Source: UBA10347 sp905182135 (GTDB taxonomy: Bacteria; Actinomycetota; Acidimicrobiia; Acidimicrobiales; UBA10347). From it: a DNA stretch of 64,000 nt. The number at the start of each line of letters is the position of its first letter. Position 1 is the stretch's first letter. The DNA is taken from the NCBI GenBank assembly GCA_963925805.1, contig CAWUSE010000001.1, positions 124,001-188,000 of the forward strand, given 5' to 3'. The translations under genes were made by a program, and so were the position numbers. The notes below the pieces were generated by a model. That model saw only the letters and a program-made list of their open reading frames with translations. It was not told the origin of the DNA and made no database searches. Positions 36,015 through 45,020 of the stretch are shown piece after piece.

Positions 36015-36782
36015 GTGGAGAATGCACTCGTCGCCAACGGACTCGTGAAGCGGTTTGGCGACAAGGTGGCGGTGAACCATCTCGACCTGGCCGTGCCGCG
36101 AGGTAGCTGGTTCGGAATTGTCGGACCAAATGGAGCCGGCAAAACGACATCAATTCGAATGATCGTCGGCCTGCTACGCCCGGACCAAGGAGCCGTTGTA
36201 GTCAACGGCATCGATGTGTGGCCTGACCCAACTGAGGTCAAGCGAATGGTGGGTGTCCTTCCCGATGATCTGCGCCTATTTGAACGCCTTACTGGCGAAG
36301 AGCTACTGGTTTATATAGGACTGTTGCGACGTCTTGACCGCACGGCCGTGGTGAGCCGTGCCGAGCAATTACTCGACGTGCTTGGTTTGACTAATGCGGC
36401 GAACGACCTGGTAGCGGATTATTCCACCGGCATGCGGAAGAAGATTGCGTTAGCAGCAGCGCTCCTTCACTCCCCTTCCGTTCTCATTCTCGACGAACCG
36501 TTTGAATCCGTCGATCCTGTATCAAGCAAGGTCATCGTTGATGTGCTGCAGCATTATCGCTCTTCGGGCGGCACCATTCTCTTCTCGAGTCATGTCATGG
36601 ACACCGTCGAACGACTCTGCGACCAGATCGTCATCGTGTCCAGCGGTGAAGTTGTGCAATCTGGTTCCATCCAAGAATTGACACAATCATCAAGCGTGCG
36701 TCTTGAGGACGTCTTCATCGACGCAGTCGGTGGGTCCGGCGCCCAGGCAAGCGAGTCGCTCAAGTGGCTCCGGCAGCCATGA
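36015..36782 (+). CDS. ABC transporter ATP-binding protein
   Basis: 255 residues; powers the membrane partner encoded next. Walker A GPNGAGKTT (near residue 38), signature YSTGMRKKIALA (near 136), Walker B VLILDEPFESVDP and the H-loop SSHVMD are intact. It belongs to the ABC-2/multidrug-like class with a simple GLLRPDQG after Walker A. GTG start lacking a Shine-Dalgarno. It is on the plus strand, inserted between rpsJ and rplC. Substrate unknown. Confidence 0.92.
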   Translation: MENALVANGLVKRFGDKVAVNHLDLAVPRGSWFGIVGPNGAGKTTSIRMIVGLLRPDQGAVVVNGIDVWPDPTEVKRMVGVLPDDLRLFERLTGEELLVYIGLLRRLDRTAVVSRAEQLLDVLGLTNAANDLVADYSTGMRKKIALAAALLHSPSVLILDEPFESVDPVSSKVIVDVLQHYRSSGGTILFSSHVMDTVERLCDQIVIVSSGEVVQSGSIQELTQSSSVRLEDVFIDAVGGSGAQASESLKWLRQP

Positions 36783-38359
36783 ATTCACTCGTTTACATGG
36801 CGCGCCTAGGTATCTCGCTACGGTGGCGATTATCTTCAAACCGGCTGCGGCGCCGCGGGAAGCGCACCCGACGCTTCACCATCCTGGTAGCGACTAGTTA
36901 CACAGTATTGAACGCCGTAGTACTCGGCAGCGCCCGCTTTGGCAGCGAAACTGCAGCAGTCAAGACCCTCACGTTATTAATGGCATCGATGGCGCTCGGC
37001 TGGGTATTTGGCCCGGTACTTATTGGTGGTGTCGACGAAACTATCGACCCTACGCGACTGGCGCTGCTTCCATTGTCACCGACCGAGCGTTACATCGTTC
37101 AGCTTTCCGCTGCTATGACAGGCCCTGGTCCGCTTGCGGCAACCGCTGGCCTATTCATTGGTCTGACTGTTGGACACACGAAGCTTGGCATCTCGATCTT
37201 GGTAGTGCCATTAGCCTCTATCTGCGCCATATTCCTGATGGTCGGTGCCGCTCGTTCACTTGCCGCCGCTCTGGCGATTGCCCAACGGAGCCGGGTCGGG
37301 CGTGATTTCGCAGTGTTGGCGGCTGCAATCGCCGGCGGATCCTTGTTTATAGTCGCCCAATTGGCGCGCGACGTGGGGGCACGAGCCGATGCACTGATCA
37401 ATGCGCTGGCTTGGATTCCACTGGTGTGGCCTGCACGCGCCATCAATACCGCTCGCCGAGGTGAAGAACTTCCTGCTTTCGGCTGGCTTGTTGCCAGCCT
37501 CACATTGGCTGTTGCCCTTCACGCAGCTTGGATATGGCTGTCACACTTCTTGTTGATCAACGGAGAACGTGGATCCCAGAGCCGTCAACGCACAAGCCGC
37601 TCGACGCTCAGCGGTGCCTCGACTCGGTTTGGCGCTGCGCTTGCTCGGCAGCTGATCTACCTTCGCCGCTCACCCAACAACAGCGTCGGCTTCCTTTATG
37701 GCACCGTGTTCGGCATCTCATTCGCAATGGTTCAGATTGTGCAACATGGAGCTGGGAACGGGACGGCCTCTGCGTTCGGGATTCTGCTTGCGATGCTGGC
37801 GAACTTGGGTGCTGTTACCAATGTGCTGGGTTTCGACGCGGGCTCCTTATGGATTGAAGTCCTTGCCGACGGCCCAGGGCGCCCCCATATCATGGCTCGG
37901 CAACTCATCGCACTCCCCAATCTGCTTGTACCAACATGGCTGTCGGGCGTCGTCGTCGGAATTTGGACCGGCGAGTGGACACTCGTATTGCTCGTGTCGA
38001 TATTGGCCATCCCAATCGCCATCAACGTGCTTACGTTCGGTATGGTCGCCTCGGTCTTGGCCCCAGCCGCACTACCTGATTGGGACAACCCCTTTGGCAA
38101 CCGCCAGTCGAATGAGGGACGCGGGCTGCGGTTGGTAGTCATTGCACTGACAGGCATGGTCTCTATTGCGGTCCTGTCAGCTCCAATTTTCATGGTGGTT
38201 TTTCGTTCGTTCGGCTACTGGTGGCTCTGGCTACTGCCGTTTGGAGCACTGGCCTATGCAGCAGTGCCCTTTGGCCTCGCATTGCTATGGGCAGGCTGGT
38301 ACCTGCACGGCAAGGAACCTGACCTGATCGAAGCCCTCGCTTCCCGAGCACTGAACTAG
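36779..38359 (+). CDS. ABC transporter membrane protein, ABC-2-like exporter
   Basis: About 526 residues with some 12-14 hydrophobic segments and few loops, no signal peptide. The ATG at 36779 overlaps the ATPase stop by 4 bp (ATGA), indicating coupling; an in-frame GTG at 36764 is an alternative. The pattern (long permease with a central basic linker RGSQSRQRTSRS near residue 270 between two membrane halves) fits a fused pair of ABC-2 permease domains. Substrate unknown. Transcription converges with rpsJ at the hairpin at 38496. Confidence 0.85.
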   Translation: MNSLVYMARLGISLRWRLSSNRLRRRGKRTRRFTILVATSYTVLNAVVLGSARFGSETAAVKTLTLLMASMALGWVFGPVLIGGVDETIDPTRLALLPLSPTERYIVQLSAAMTGPGPLAATAGLFIGLTVGHTKLGISILVVPLASICAIFLMVGAARSLAAALAIAQRSRVGRDFAVLAAAIAGGSLFIVAQLARDVGARADALINALAWIPLVWPARAINTARRGEELPAFGWLVASLTLAVALHAAWIWLSHFLLINGERGSQSRQRTSRSTLSGASTRFGAALARQLIYLRRSPNNSVGFLYGTVFGISFAMVQIVQHGAGNGTASAFGILLAMLANLGAVTNVLGFDAGSLWIEVLADGPGRPHIMARQLIALPNLLVPTWLSGVVVGIWTGEWTLVLLVSILAIPIAINVLTFGMVASVLAPAALPDWDNPFGNRQSNEGRGLRLVVIALTGMVSIAVLSAPIFMVVFRSFGYWWLWLLPFGALAYAAVPFGLALLWAGWYLHGKEPDLIEALASRALN

Positions 38360-38495
38360 CAGCCCCGACACCCACCCACAAACATCGGTCGTTAGTGCCG
38401 CCAGATAGCCAAAGCATGTCATTTTAGAAATTTAGAGGTGACGCCAGGGGTGCGCTAGGCATTTAGTCAGCCACAACCGTTGGCCAAAACGACAA

Positions 38496-38521
38496 GAGCC
38501 CCGGGCCGAAGCCCGGAGCTC
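38496..38521 (-). terminator. Terminator after rpsJ (UUCG tetraloop), possibly bidirectional
   Basis: On the minus strand GAGCTCCGGGC, TTCG, GCCCGGGGCTC: an 11-bp stem (one G:U) closed by the very stable C(UUCG)G loop, followed by TTGTCGTTTT. It lies 34 bp past the rpsJ stop. The same stem is 137 bp downstream of the ABC permease on the plus strand and may stop that transcript too. It shows that rpsJ no longer reads through into rplC. Confidence 0.85.
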
Positions 38522-38554
38522 TTTCAGAGTCTTAAGCTGAACTCAGAGAGTTCG

Positions 38555-38875
38555 TTACGCTTGTTGGATCTTGATCTCGATATCGACACCTGCAGGAAGA
38601 TCAAGACGCTGAAGCGAATCGACTGTCTTGGGTGACGGATCGTGGATGTCTAGCAGACGCTTATGCACTCGCATTTCGAAGTGCTCGCGGCTGTCTTTGT
38701 ACTTGTGCGGGGACCGAATCACGGTGAACCGGTGCTTCTTTGTGGGAAGCGGGATCGGGCCACGAACCTCGGCCTGCGTGCGTTTAACCGTCTCGACGAT
38801 CTTCTTGGTTGATTGATCGATTACCTCGTGGTCATAGGCCTTGAGGCGAATACGGATCTTTTGTGCAGCAGCCAT
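38555..38875 (-). CDS. rpsJ: 30S ribosomal protein S10
   Basis: 106 residues; also the NusE transcription factor partner. KIRIRLKAYDHEVIDQSTKK, PLPTKKHRFTVIRSPHKYKD and MRVHKRLLDIHDP. It follows tuf by 10 bp and ends in a terminator, so here it closes the rpsL operon rather than opening the S10 operon. Confidence 0.98.
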   Translation of the reverse strand: MAAAQKIRIRLKAYDHEVIDQSTKKIVETVKRTQAEVRGPIPLPTKKHRFTVIRSPHKYKDSREHFEMRVHKRLLDIHDPSPKTVDSLQRLDLPAGVDIEIKIQQA

Positions 38876-38885
38876 GAAGTGTTTC

Positions 38886-40073
38886 CTACTCGAGGATCTT
38901 TGTTACGGCGCCAGCACCAACGGTACGGCCACCTTCGCGGATAGCGAAGCGAAGACCATCGTCCATCGCAATGGGGTTAATGAGCTCAACCGTCATTTGG
39001 GTGTTATCACCAGGCATGCACATTTCAGTGCCTTCTGGAAGAGTGATTTCACCAGTAATGTCGGTGGTGCGGAAGTAGAACTGAGGTCGGTAGTTCGAGA
39101 AGAATGGCTTGTGACGGCCACCCTCCTTCTGTGTCAGAACGTAAACCTCGGCCTCGAACTTCGTGTGCGGGGTGATGCTGCCAGGCTTGGCGAGCACTTG
39201 ACCACGCTGGACATCATCCTTGTCGATGCCACGAAGCAGAGCGCCGATATTGTCGCCAGCCTGACCCGTGTCCAGCAGCTTGCGGAACATCTCGACACCA
39301 GTACAGGTGGTGGTCTGTGTATCCCGGATACCGATGATTTCAATTGAATCGCCGGTATTGACAATGCCCTGCTCGACCTTGCCGGTAACTACCGTCCCAC
39401 GACCCGTGATCGAGAATACGTCTTCGATCGGCATCAGGAATGGCTTGTCGAGATCACGCTCTGGGGTCGGGATGTACTCGTCGACCTGAGCCATGAGATG
39501 CAGAACCGCAGCAGCTGCGTCTGCGTCACCTTCAAGAGCCTTGAGGGCGCTCACAGCGATAATTGGTGTGTCGTCACCGGGGAAGTCGTACTCGTCGAGA
39601 AGTTCGCGGACTTCCATTTCGACGAGCTCGATGAGCTCTTCGTCGTCGACCATGTCCACTTTGTTGAGTGCCACGATGATCTTCGGCACGCCAACCTGAC
39701 GAGCGAGCAATACGTGCTCACGAGTCTGAGGCATAGGGCCGTCGGCAGCTGAAACAACCAAGATTGCACCGTCGACCTGAGCCGCACCGGTGATCATGTT
39801 CTTGATGTAGTCAGCGTGACCTGGCATATCAACATGGGCGTAGTGGCGGTTTTCGGTTTCGTACTCAACGTGTGAAACGTTGATCGTGATACCGCGTTCG
39901 CGTTCTTCAGGGGCCTTATCGATATTCTCGAACTCGGTGAAGGTCGAACCTTCAACAGTGTCAGCGAGCACCTTGGTGATCGCTGCAGTCAGGGTGGTCT
40001 TGCCATGGTCGATATGACCCATGGTTCCCACGTTTACGTGCGGCTTGTTGCGCTCGAAATTAGCTTTCGACAT
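38886..40073 (-). CDS. tuf: Elongation factor Tu
   Basis: Delivers aminoacyl-tRNA to the ribosome. 395 residues. G1 GHIDHGKTT, G2 region RGITINVSHVEY, G3 DMPGHAD, G4 NKVD and the kirromycin/tRNA-binding end are intact. GAGGAG lies upstream of the ATG. 65 bp after fusA. Confidence 0.98.
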   Translation of the reverse strand: MSKANFERNKPHVNVGTMGHIDHGKTTLTAAITKVLADTVEGSTFTEFENIDKAPEERERGITINVSHVEYETENRHYAHVDMPGHADYIKNMITGAAQVDGAILVVSAADGPMPQTREHVLLARQVGVPKIIVALNKVDMVDDEELIELVEMEVRELLDEYDFPGDDTPIIAVSALKALEGDADAAAAVLHLMAQVDEYIPTPERDLDKPFLMPIEDVFSITGRGTVVTGKVEQGIVNTGDSIEIIGIRDTQTTTCTGVEMFRKLLDTGQAGDNIGALLRGIDKDDVQRGQVLAKPGSITPHTKFEAEVYVLTQKEGGRHKPFFSNYRPQFYFRTTDITGEITLPEGTEMCMPGDNTQMTVELINPIAMDDGLRFAIREGGRTVGAGAVTKILE

Positions 40074-40138
40074 CTCTTACTTACTCCTCAGACAGGACTC
40101 TTGGTGGGTGGTTTTGGGGGTTTGTACGTCAGTCATGT

Positions 40139-42235
40139 TCACTCACCGCGAATCCGCTTGACGATTTCTTCTTGCACCGATGCTGGTGTCTCTTTGTAAG
40201 AGTCAAACAGCATCGAGTAACTCGCTCGGCCTTGGGTACGTGAGCGGAGATCATTAGCGTAGCCAAACATCTCCGACAGCGGAACCAGTGCATTTACGAT
40301 CTTGTTGAGGCCGCGGGATTCAGTGCCTTGCACCTGGCCGCGGCGGGCGTTGACGTCGCCGACGACATCACCAAGGAAGTCATCAGGGGTAACAACTTCG
40401 ACAGCCATCATTGGCTCGAGCAGTTTTGGCTTAGCTTGGCGAGCAGCCTCGCGGAACCAGGCGTTACCTGCGATCTTGAACGCCATTTCGGACGAATCAA
40501 CATCGTGAGTTTTGCCGTCGTTCAAGGTGACCTTGATATCGACCGTCTGGAAGCCGGTGAGCACACCGTTACTCATTGCCTCTTTGATGCCCTGCTCGAC
40601 CGGAGCAATGTATTCCTTCGGAATGGAGCCACCGCTGATCTTGGATTCAAACTCGAAGCCTTTGCCGGGGTTTGGCTCAAGCGTGCAGCTGATGACGGCG
40701 AACTGACCAGAGCCACCAGATTGCTTCTTGTGGGTGTAGGTGTAATTCGGCAGTTCCTTGGAGATCGTCTCTCGGTAAGCAACCTGAGGGCGGCCAACGG
40801 TTGCCTCAACCTTGAACTCACGCATCATGCGGTCCACGAGAACTTCAAGGTGAGGCTCGCCCATACCGCTGATTATGGTTTGGCCGGTTTCCTCATTGGA
40901 TTCAACTCGGAACGTGGGGTCCTCGGCCGATAGCGTCGCGAGGGCATTACCCAGCTTGTCTTGGTCAGCCTTGGAGTTCGGCTCGATCGATACGTCAACC
41001 ACGGGCTCTGGGAACGTAAGGTTTTCGAGAACGATCTGCTGTTTCTCGTCGGTAAGTGTGTCACCAGTGCGCATGTCTTTGAGACCAAGGAATGCCACGA
41101 TGTCGCCGGCATAGGCTACATCGAGATCTTGCTTTGCAGCAGAGTTCATTTCGAGCAGTCGGCCGATGCGCTCTTTGCGACCGGTGCGGGTGTTGACGAT
41201 GGTCTCGCCCTTGGAAAGCGTGCCGCTGTAGATACGAGCGAAGGTCAGGCGACCCTCTCGTTGATCAATGGTCATGAGCTTGAACGCCAGGGCCGAGAAC
41301 GGATCATCGTCTTTCGGGCGACGAATCAGTTGCTCTTCTTCGTTGCGAGGGTTCGTACCCACGGTCTCTGGAATATCGAGCGGTGATGGCATGAAGTCGA
41401 CAACTGCATCGAGCAAAGGTTGAACGCCCTTGTTCTTGAAGGCGCTACCACAAAGGATCGGCACGATTTCGCCAGTGATGGCACCGTGGCGGATCGAGGC
41501 CTTCAGCACTTCGACGGTGATTTCTTCACCCTCGAGGTACTTCTCCATGATGTCTTCGTCGTATGCCGAAACCGCATCCATAAGCAGCTCGCGATATTCG
41601 TCAGCCAGCTCAACAAGATCATCGGGGATATCGACGACGTCCCATTCGGCACCGAGATCTTCGTTCTTCCAGATCAGTGCCTTCATTTCGACCAAGTCGA
41701 CAACACCTGCGAAATCGCCTTCGGAACCGATTGGCAGCTGAAGAATAGCTACATCTTTGGTTAGGCGTTCCTTGATGGTGTCAAGGCAGTAAAAGAAGTC
41801 GGCACCGGTGCGGTCGAGTTTGTTGATAAAGCACATACGAGGAACCCCGTACTTATCAGCCTGGCGCCAAACGGTTTCAGACTGTGGCTCAACGCCGGCG
41901 ACGCCATCAAATACGGCAACAGCACCATCGAGAACACGCAGTGAGCGCTCTACCTCGACGGTGAAGTCAACGTGACCAGGCGTATCGATGATGTTGATCT
42001 TGTGCTTATCGCCATCTTTGCCCCAGTAGCAGGTGGTGGCAGCAGAAGTAATCGTGATACCACGCTCTTGCTCTTGCTCCATCCAGTCCATGGTGGCACC
42101 ACCATCATGAACTTCGCCGATCTTGTAGTTCACACCGGTGTAGTACAGGATGCGCTCTGTCGTGGTCGTCTTGCCAGCGTCAATATGCGCCATGATGCCG
42201 ATATTGCGGACTTTGTTCAGGGGATGTCGTGCCAT
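40139..42235 (-). CDS. fusA: Elongation factor G
   Basis: Translocase GTPase, 698 residues. G1 AHIDAGKTTTTERILYYTG, the G2 EQERGITI, G3 DTPGHVDF, G4 NKLDR, and domain IV SGGSIPKEYIAPVEQG. Normal length, between rpsG and tuf. Confidence 0.98.
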   Translation of the reverse strand: MARHPLNKVRNIGIMAHIDAGKTTTTERILYYTGVNYKIGEVHDGGATMDWMEQEQERGITITSAATTCYWGKDGDKHKINIIDTPGHVDFTVEVERSLRVLDGAVAVFDGVAGVEPQSETVWRQADKYGVPRMCFINKLDRTGADFFYCLDTIKERLTKDVAILQLPIGSEGDFAGVVDLVEMKALIWKNEDLGAEWDVVDIPDDLVELADEYRELLMDAVSAYDEDIMEKYLEGEEITVEVLKASIRHGAITGEIVPILCGSAFKNKGVQPLLDAVVDFMPSPLDIPETVGTNPRNEEEQLIRRPKDDDPFSALAFKLMTIDQREGRLTFARIYSGTLSKGETIVNTRTGRKERIGRLLEMNSAAKQDLDVAYAGDIVAFLGLKDMRTGDTLTDEKQQIVLENLTFPEPVVDVSIEPNSKADQDKLGNALATLSAEDPTFRVESNEETGQTIISGMGEPHLEVLVDRMMREFKVEATVGRPQVAYRETISKELPNYTYTHKKQSGGSGQFAVISCTLEPNPGKGFEFESKISGGSIPKEYIAPVEQGIKEAMSNGVLTGFQTVDIKVTLNDGKTHDVDSSEMAFKIAGNAWFREAARQAKPKLLEPMMAVEVVTPDDFLGDVVGDVNARRGQVQGTESRGLNKIVNALVPLSEMFGYANDLRSRTQGRASYSMLFDSYKETPASVQEEIVKRIRGE

Positions 42236-42356
42236 GGGCTTGCCTTGTATCTAAAGCGGTGATTGGGGGATTCGCAGGAACTGCTTGGCCGACGAAACCG
42301 TCGGCTTGCGCTCAGAAGCGATAGCGGCGACACATGGAGACCATGTGTCGGTCCTG

Positions 42357-42824
42357 CTACCAGCGGTAGTGAGCGAAGGCCTTGTTGCTGTCGGCCATCT
42401 TCTGAAGGTCATCGCGCTTCTTGACTGCAGCGCCGATGCCATTACCGGCATCCATAATCTCATTTGCCAGACGCTCTGCCATCGTGCGTTCGCGGCGAGA
42501 GCGAGCGAACTCAACAACCCAGCGGATCGCAAGTGTGTTCGCACGCTTGGGGCGAACTTCGACGGGAACCTGGTAGGTCGCACCACCAACACGGCGGCTG
42601 CGGACTTCGAGGGGCGGCTTAACGTTTTCGACCGCACGCTTCAGGGTCGCTACGGGATCTTCGCTGGTTTTCTCGGCGACGGTGGCCAAAGCGGTGTACA
42701 CAATGCGCTCAGCAGTCGAGCGCTTGCCGTCTTGCAGGACCTTGTTGATGATCTGTGTTACAAGAATCGAGTCGTACAACGGGTCGGCGGGGACGTCGCG
42801 TCGAGGTGCAACATTCTTACGCAT
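42357..42824 (-). CDS. rpsG: 30S ribosomal protein S7
   Basis: 155 residues; head assembly and tRNA exit site. MRKNVAPRRDVPADPLYDS, VTQIINKVLQDGKRSTAERI and RRVGGATYQVPVEVRPKRA. One base after rpsL. Confidence 0.98.
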   Translation of the reverse strand: MRKNVAPRRDVPADPLYDSILVTQIINKVLQDGKRSTAERIVYTALATVAEKTSEDPVATLKRAVENVKPPLEVRSRRVGGATYQVPVEVRPKRANTLAIRWVVEFARSRRERTMAERLANEIMDAGNGIGAAVKKRDDLQKMADSNKAFAHYRW

Positions 42825-42825
42825 T

Positions 42826-43197
42826 CTACTGAGCCTTCTTTGCGCCGTAACGGCTGCGTGCTTGGCGGCGCTTGTCTACGCCGCTTGAGTCGAGCGTGCC
42901 TCGAACGATCTTGTAACGCACACCTGGCAAGTCCTTCACACGACCGCCACGCACGAGCACAATTGAGTGCTCTTGCAGGTTGTGGCCTTCGCCAGGGATG
43001 TACGCGGTGATTTCGATACCTGAAGTCAGACGCACGCGAGCGACCTTGCGGAGCGCAGAGTTCGGCTTCTTAGGAGTAGCGGTGTACACGCGCGTGCAAA
43101 CACCACGACGCTGAGGGGCACCCTTGAGTGCAGGCGTCTTTTCCTTGCGGAACTTGGCTTCGCGTCCCTTGCGGACAAGCTGTTGAATGGTGGGCAC
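42826..43197 (-). CDS. rpsL: 30S ribosomal protein S12
   Basis: Decoding-centre protein, 123 residues. TIQQLVRKGREAKFRKEKTP, VYTATPKKPNSALRKVARVR with the conserved lysine, and IPGEGHNLQEHS. Starts with GTG; AGGA lies 6 nt upstream. First gene of rpsL-rpsG-fusA-tuf-rpsJ. Confidence 0.98.
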   Translation of the reverse strand: MPTIQQLVRKGREAKFRKEKTPALKGAPQRRGVCTRVYTATPKKPNSALRKVARVRLTSGIEITAYIPGEGHNLQEHSIVLVRGGRVKDLPGVRYKIVRGTLDSSGVDKRRQARSRYGAKKAQ

Positions 43198-43895
43198 AGT
43201 GATTCCTGAATTTTGGTGGCGTTACGTTTCGAAATTTGCAACTGGGGTGCTTGTAGGAGAGGCGTGAAATCTCTTGCCTAAAGCGTCTAACGCAGCGATC
43301 AGCAACAGGCCGCTGGGCCAGCAGACAAGCCTACGAAGCCGCCAAGCACTGCACAACCCGCGGGAAAACAATTGCAACTTCATTGCCATGTGTCTCTGGG
43401 GCAGCTTAGTGGACTCTTTGGGGGTCAGCGAGGCTGCACCGGCATGATTCGTTCTGCTTGCAGGTGAAAGGAAACCCGCGAATACCATCACTAACCACCG
43501 TTGCCACTAGCGCTCCAAAGCCAGTCTTGGGGCTAAACAAAGGCTAGAAACCAGGCGGCTCAGGCGTGTGCCATTTCAGGCGCAAGCATTACTCCCTCTT
43601 TAGCTGGACCCGTGCCTACGTCGAAAAATCGACTGACGAAAGGTGGTGGCCCTGATCGCATCTTCGCGAAAGTTTTGCGACCCAGCAGGATGTGTCGCTG
43701 TTGTTCACGACCTGGTTTACCGACCCAATCAGATCCAGTTGACGGGCCACACGTGCGTTAGCAGCGCGAAATGCGTTGACTTGAGCGCTGGATCCGGAGC
43801 AGTCGCCGAAGCTTGGAGAACCGCTTCATGGGTCATCCCCGCCCGTCTCAGGCTCGTCGAATGGGGCGTCGATCAGCTAGCGGTATCGTCAAAGG
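43198..43895. other. Divergent intergenic region between rpsL and engB
   Basis: The 698 bp separate two opposite genes. They should carry the strong rpsL promoter; TTGCTG followed about 17 bp later by TTTAGG near 43265-43310 is a weak candidate. The engB -10 box is at 43884. No other gene or RNA was recognised. Confidence 0.45.
43884..43889 (+). promoter_or_regulatory. Putative -10 box (TATCGT) of leaderless engB
   Basis: TATCGT, six bases (CAAAGG), then GTG. Same spacing as for tsaE, the ABC ATPase and thrH. Confidence 0.45.
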
Positions 43896-44489
43896 GTGTC
43901 TGTGCCTCTCCCCTTGCGATTCCTTCGGTCGGCAAGCGCTCATACCCAACTAGATGAGTCCATTACCGAGATCGCGATGATTGGCCGGTCAAACGTTGGC
44001 AAGTCATCGCTGATCAATGCTTTAGCCAATCGCAACAAATTGGCTAAGACCTCCAAGACCCCCGGCGCCACCCAACTAATCAACATCTACGAGTTCGGCG
44101 ACGAAGACTCAGACCGTTGGCTCGTCGACCTACCTGGTTACGGCTTCGCCAAGCTGTCGAAGAACCGACAGAAGCAGATGGCAGCGATGATTAATGACTA
44201 TGTGCTTGAGCGTGAACCCCTCAGCCATGCCGTGGTTCTGGTCGATGCGAACGTCGGACCCACCACGCTCGACCTTCAGACGATCGACTGGTTGCGCGAC
44301 ATCGACCTTCGCTTTGTTGTAGTTGGCACCAAGGTTGACAAGATCAAGTCCGGTGACCGATCAAAGAAGCAAAAGAAGGCCGCCGAGAAGTTGCAGATGA
44401 CCTCGGGCGACATCCGTTGGGTCAGCGCTGAGAAGGGAACTGGCATACCCGAGCTGAGATCTCTGCTGGCAAACCTGCTCAGCAGTTAA
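43896..44489 (+). CDS. engB: Ribosome biogenesis GTPase EngB/YsxC
   Basis: GTPase needed for late 50S assembly, 197 residues. G1 GRSNVGKSSLINAL (31-44), the Thr of G2 in KTPGATQ, G3 DLPGYGFAK, G4 TKVDK and G5 SAEKGTG. The GTG at 43896 is used; a second GTG two codons downstream is possible. Plus strand, divergent from rpsL. Confidence 0.96.
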   Translation: MSVPLPLRFLRSASAHTQLDESITEIAMIGRSNVGKSSLINALANRNKLAKTSKTPGATQLINIYEFGDEDSDRWLVDLPGYGFAKLSKNRQKQMAAMINDYVLEREPLSHAVVLVDANVGPTTLDLQTIDWLRDIDLRFVVVGTKVDKIKSGDRSKKQKKAAEKLQMTSGDIRWVSAEKGTGIPELRSLLANLLSS

Positions 44490-44732
44490 TACAGCCCTGA
44501 CATTCAAGCCCGTCAGGTCAGTCGCCCTGAGCGTGATGACCTCATCTGTGCAGGACGGCCGAACTGTCGCACCACGGTTCACAGGCTGACAACCCCACAC
44601 CCGATGCCCCCAGGGTCATCGAAATACGAACAGCGACCAGGCTCTTAGCCAACGTGCACAACGATCACGGGGCCGTCAAAAAATCAGCGTTTCGGTTAGG
44701 TTGACGAGATCGATGCCATTGGGGCCCACAAT

Positions 44733-44777
44733 ATTGAGGCCGCCGACATTGAAGCCGCCGACATTGAACATTGAAGC
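44733..44777. repeat. 15-bp tandem repeat, about 2.5 copies
   Basis: Two units of ATTGARGCCGCCGAC (one difference) followed by a partial third. On the minus strand it encodes the FNVGG repeat in the possible peptide mentioned for this region. Confidence 0.75.
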
Positions 44778-44848
44778 GTCCGAGAATCTCGGTCCGGCTT
44801 CCACGCGTGGTGTCCGGCAAAACTGGCTGCGGCTGTCTCTCGCTGCAG

Positions 44849-44884
44849 ACAAGCACACATTGCAACAAGCACACATTGCAACAA
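44849..44884. repeat. 16-bp tandem repeat, 2 copies plus 4 bases
   Basis: Perfect copies of ACAAGCACACATTGCA at 44849 and 44865, then ACAA. They abut the hairpin at 44885. Confidence 0.85.
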
Positions 44885-44918
44885 CGGCGTTAGGCCAGAG
44901 CCACACCGGCCAACGCCG
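44885..44918 (-). terminator. Possible ung terminator hairpin
   Basis: Arms CGGCGTT-A-GGCC and GGCC-AACGCCG pair over 11 bp with one bulged base and an 11-nt loop. On the minus strand it lies about 100 nt past the ung stop and is followed by TTGTTGC. The weak U-run leaves the role open. Confidence 0.5.
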
Positions 44919-45020
44919 CACACTACTCAGCGCCACTGTGTAGAGCCAGACGCCTCACAACAGACGTGTGAGCGCTCCTGAAACATGATGTACATCATTC
45001 GCTAGCTAGGTCAAACCATC

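Larger units (their letters stand above)
44490..45020. other. Intergenic region between engB and ung with short repeats
   Basis: Between the converging engB and ung. A 6-bp stem CCTGAC/GTCAGG (44496-44517) may end engB. It then holds two short tandem repeats and a strong hairpin, listed separately. A minus-strand frame (44676-44936) would encode a peptide containing FNVGGFNVGGLNIVG, but has no other support as a gene. Confidence 0.5.

Noticed and set aside
43198..43895. Search for tRNA genes in the rpsL-engB gap and other gaps
   Set aside because: No T-arm GTTCGA with a matching acceptor stem was found in any intergenic region examined.
44676..44936. Minus-strand frame with FNVGG repeats resembling Gly-Asn-rich surface proteins
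   Set aside because: Short, spans repeats and a hairpin, has no signal peptide or Shine-Dalgarno; kept only as part of a repeat observation.
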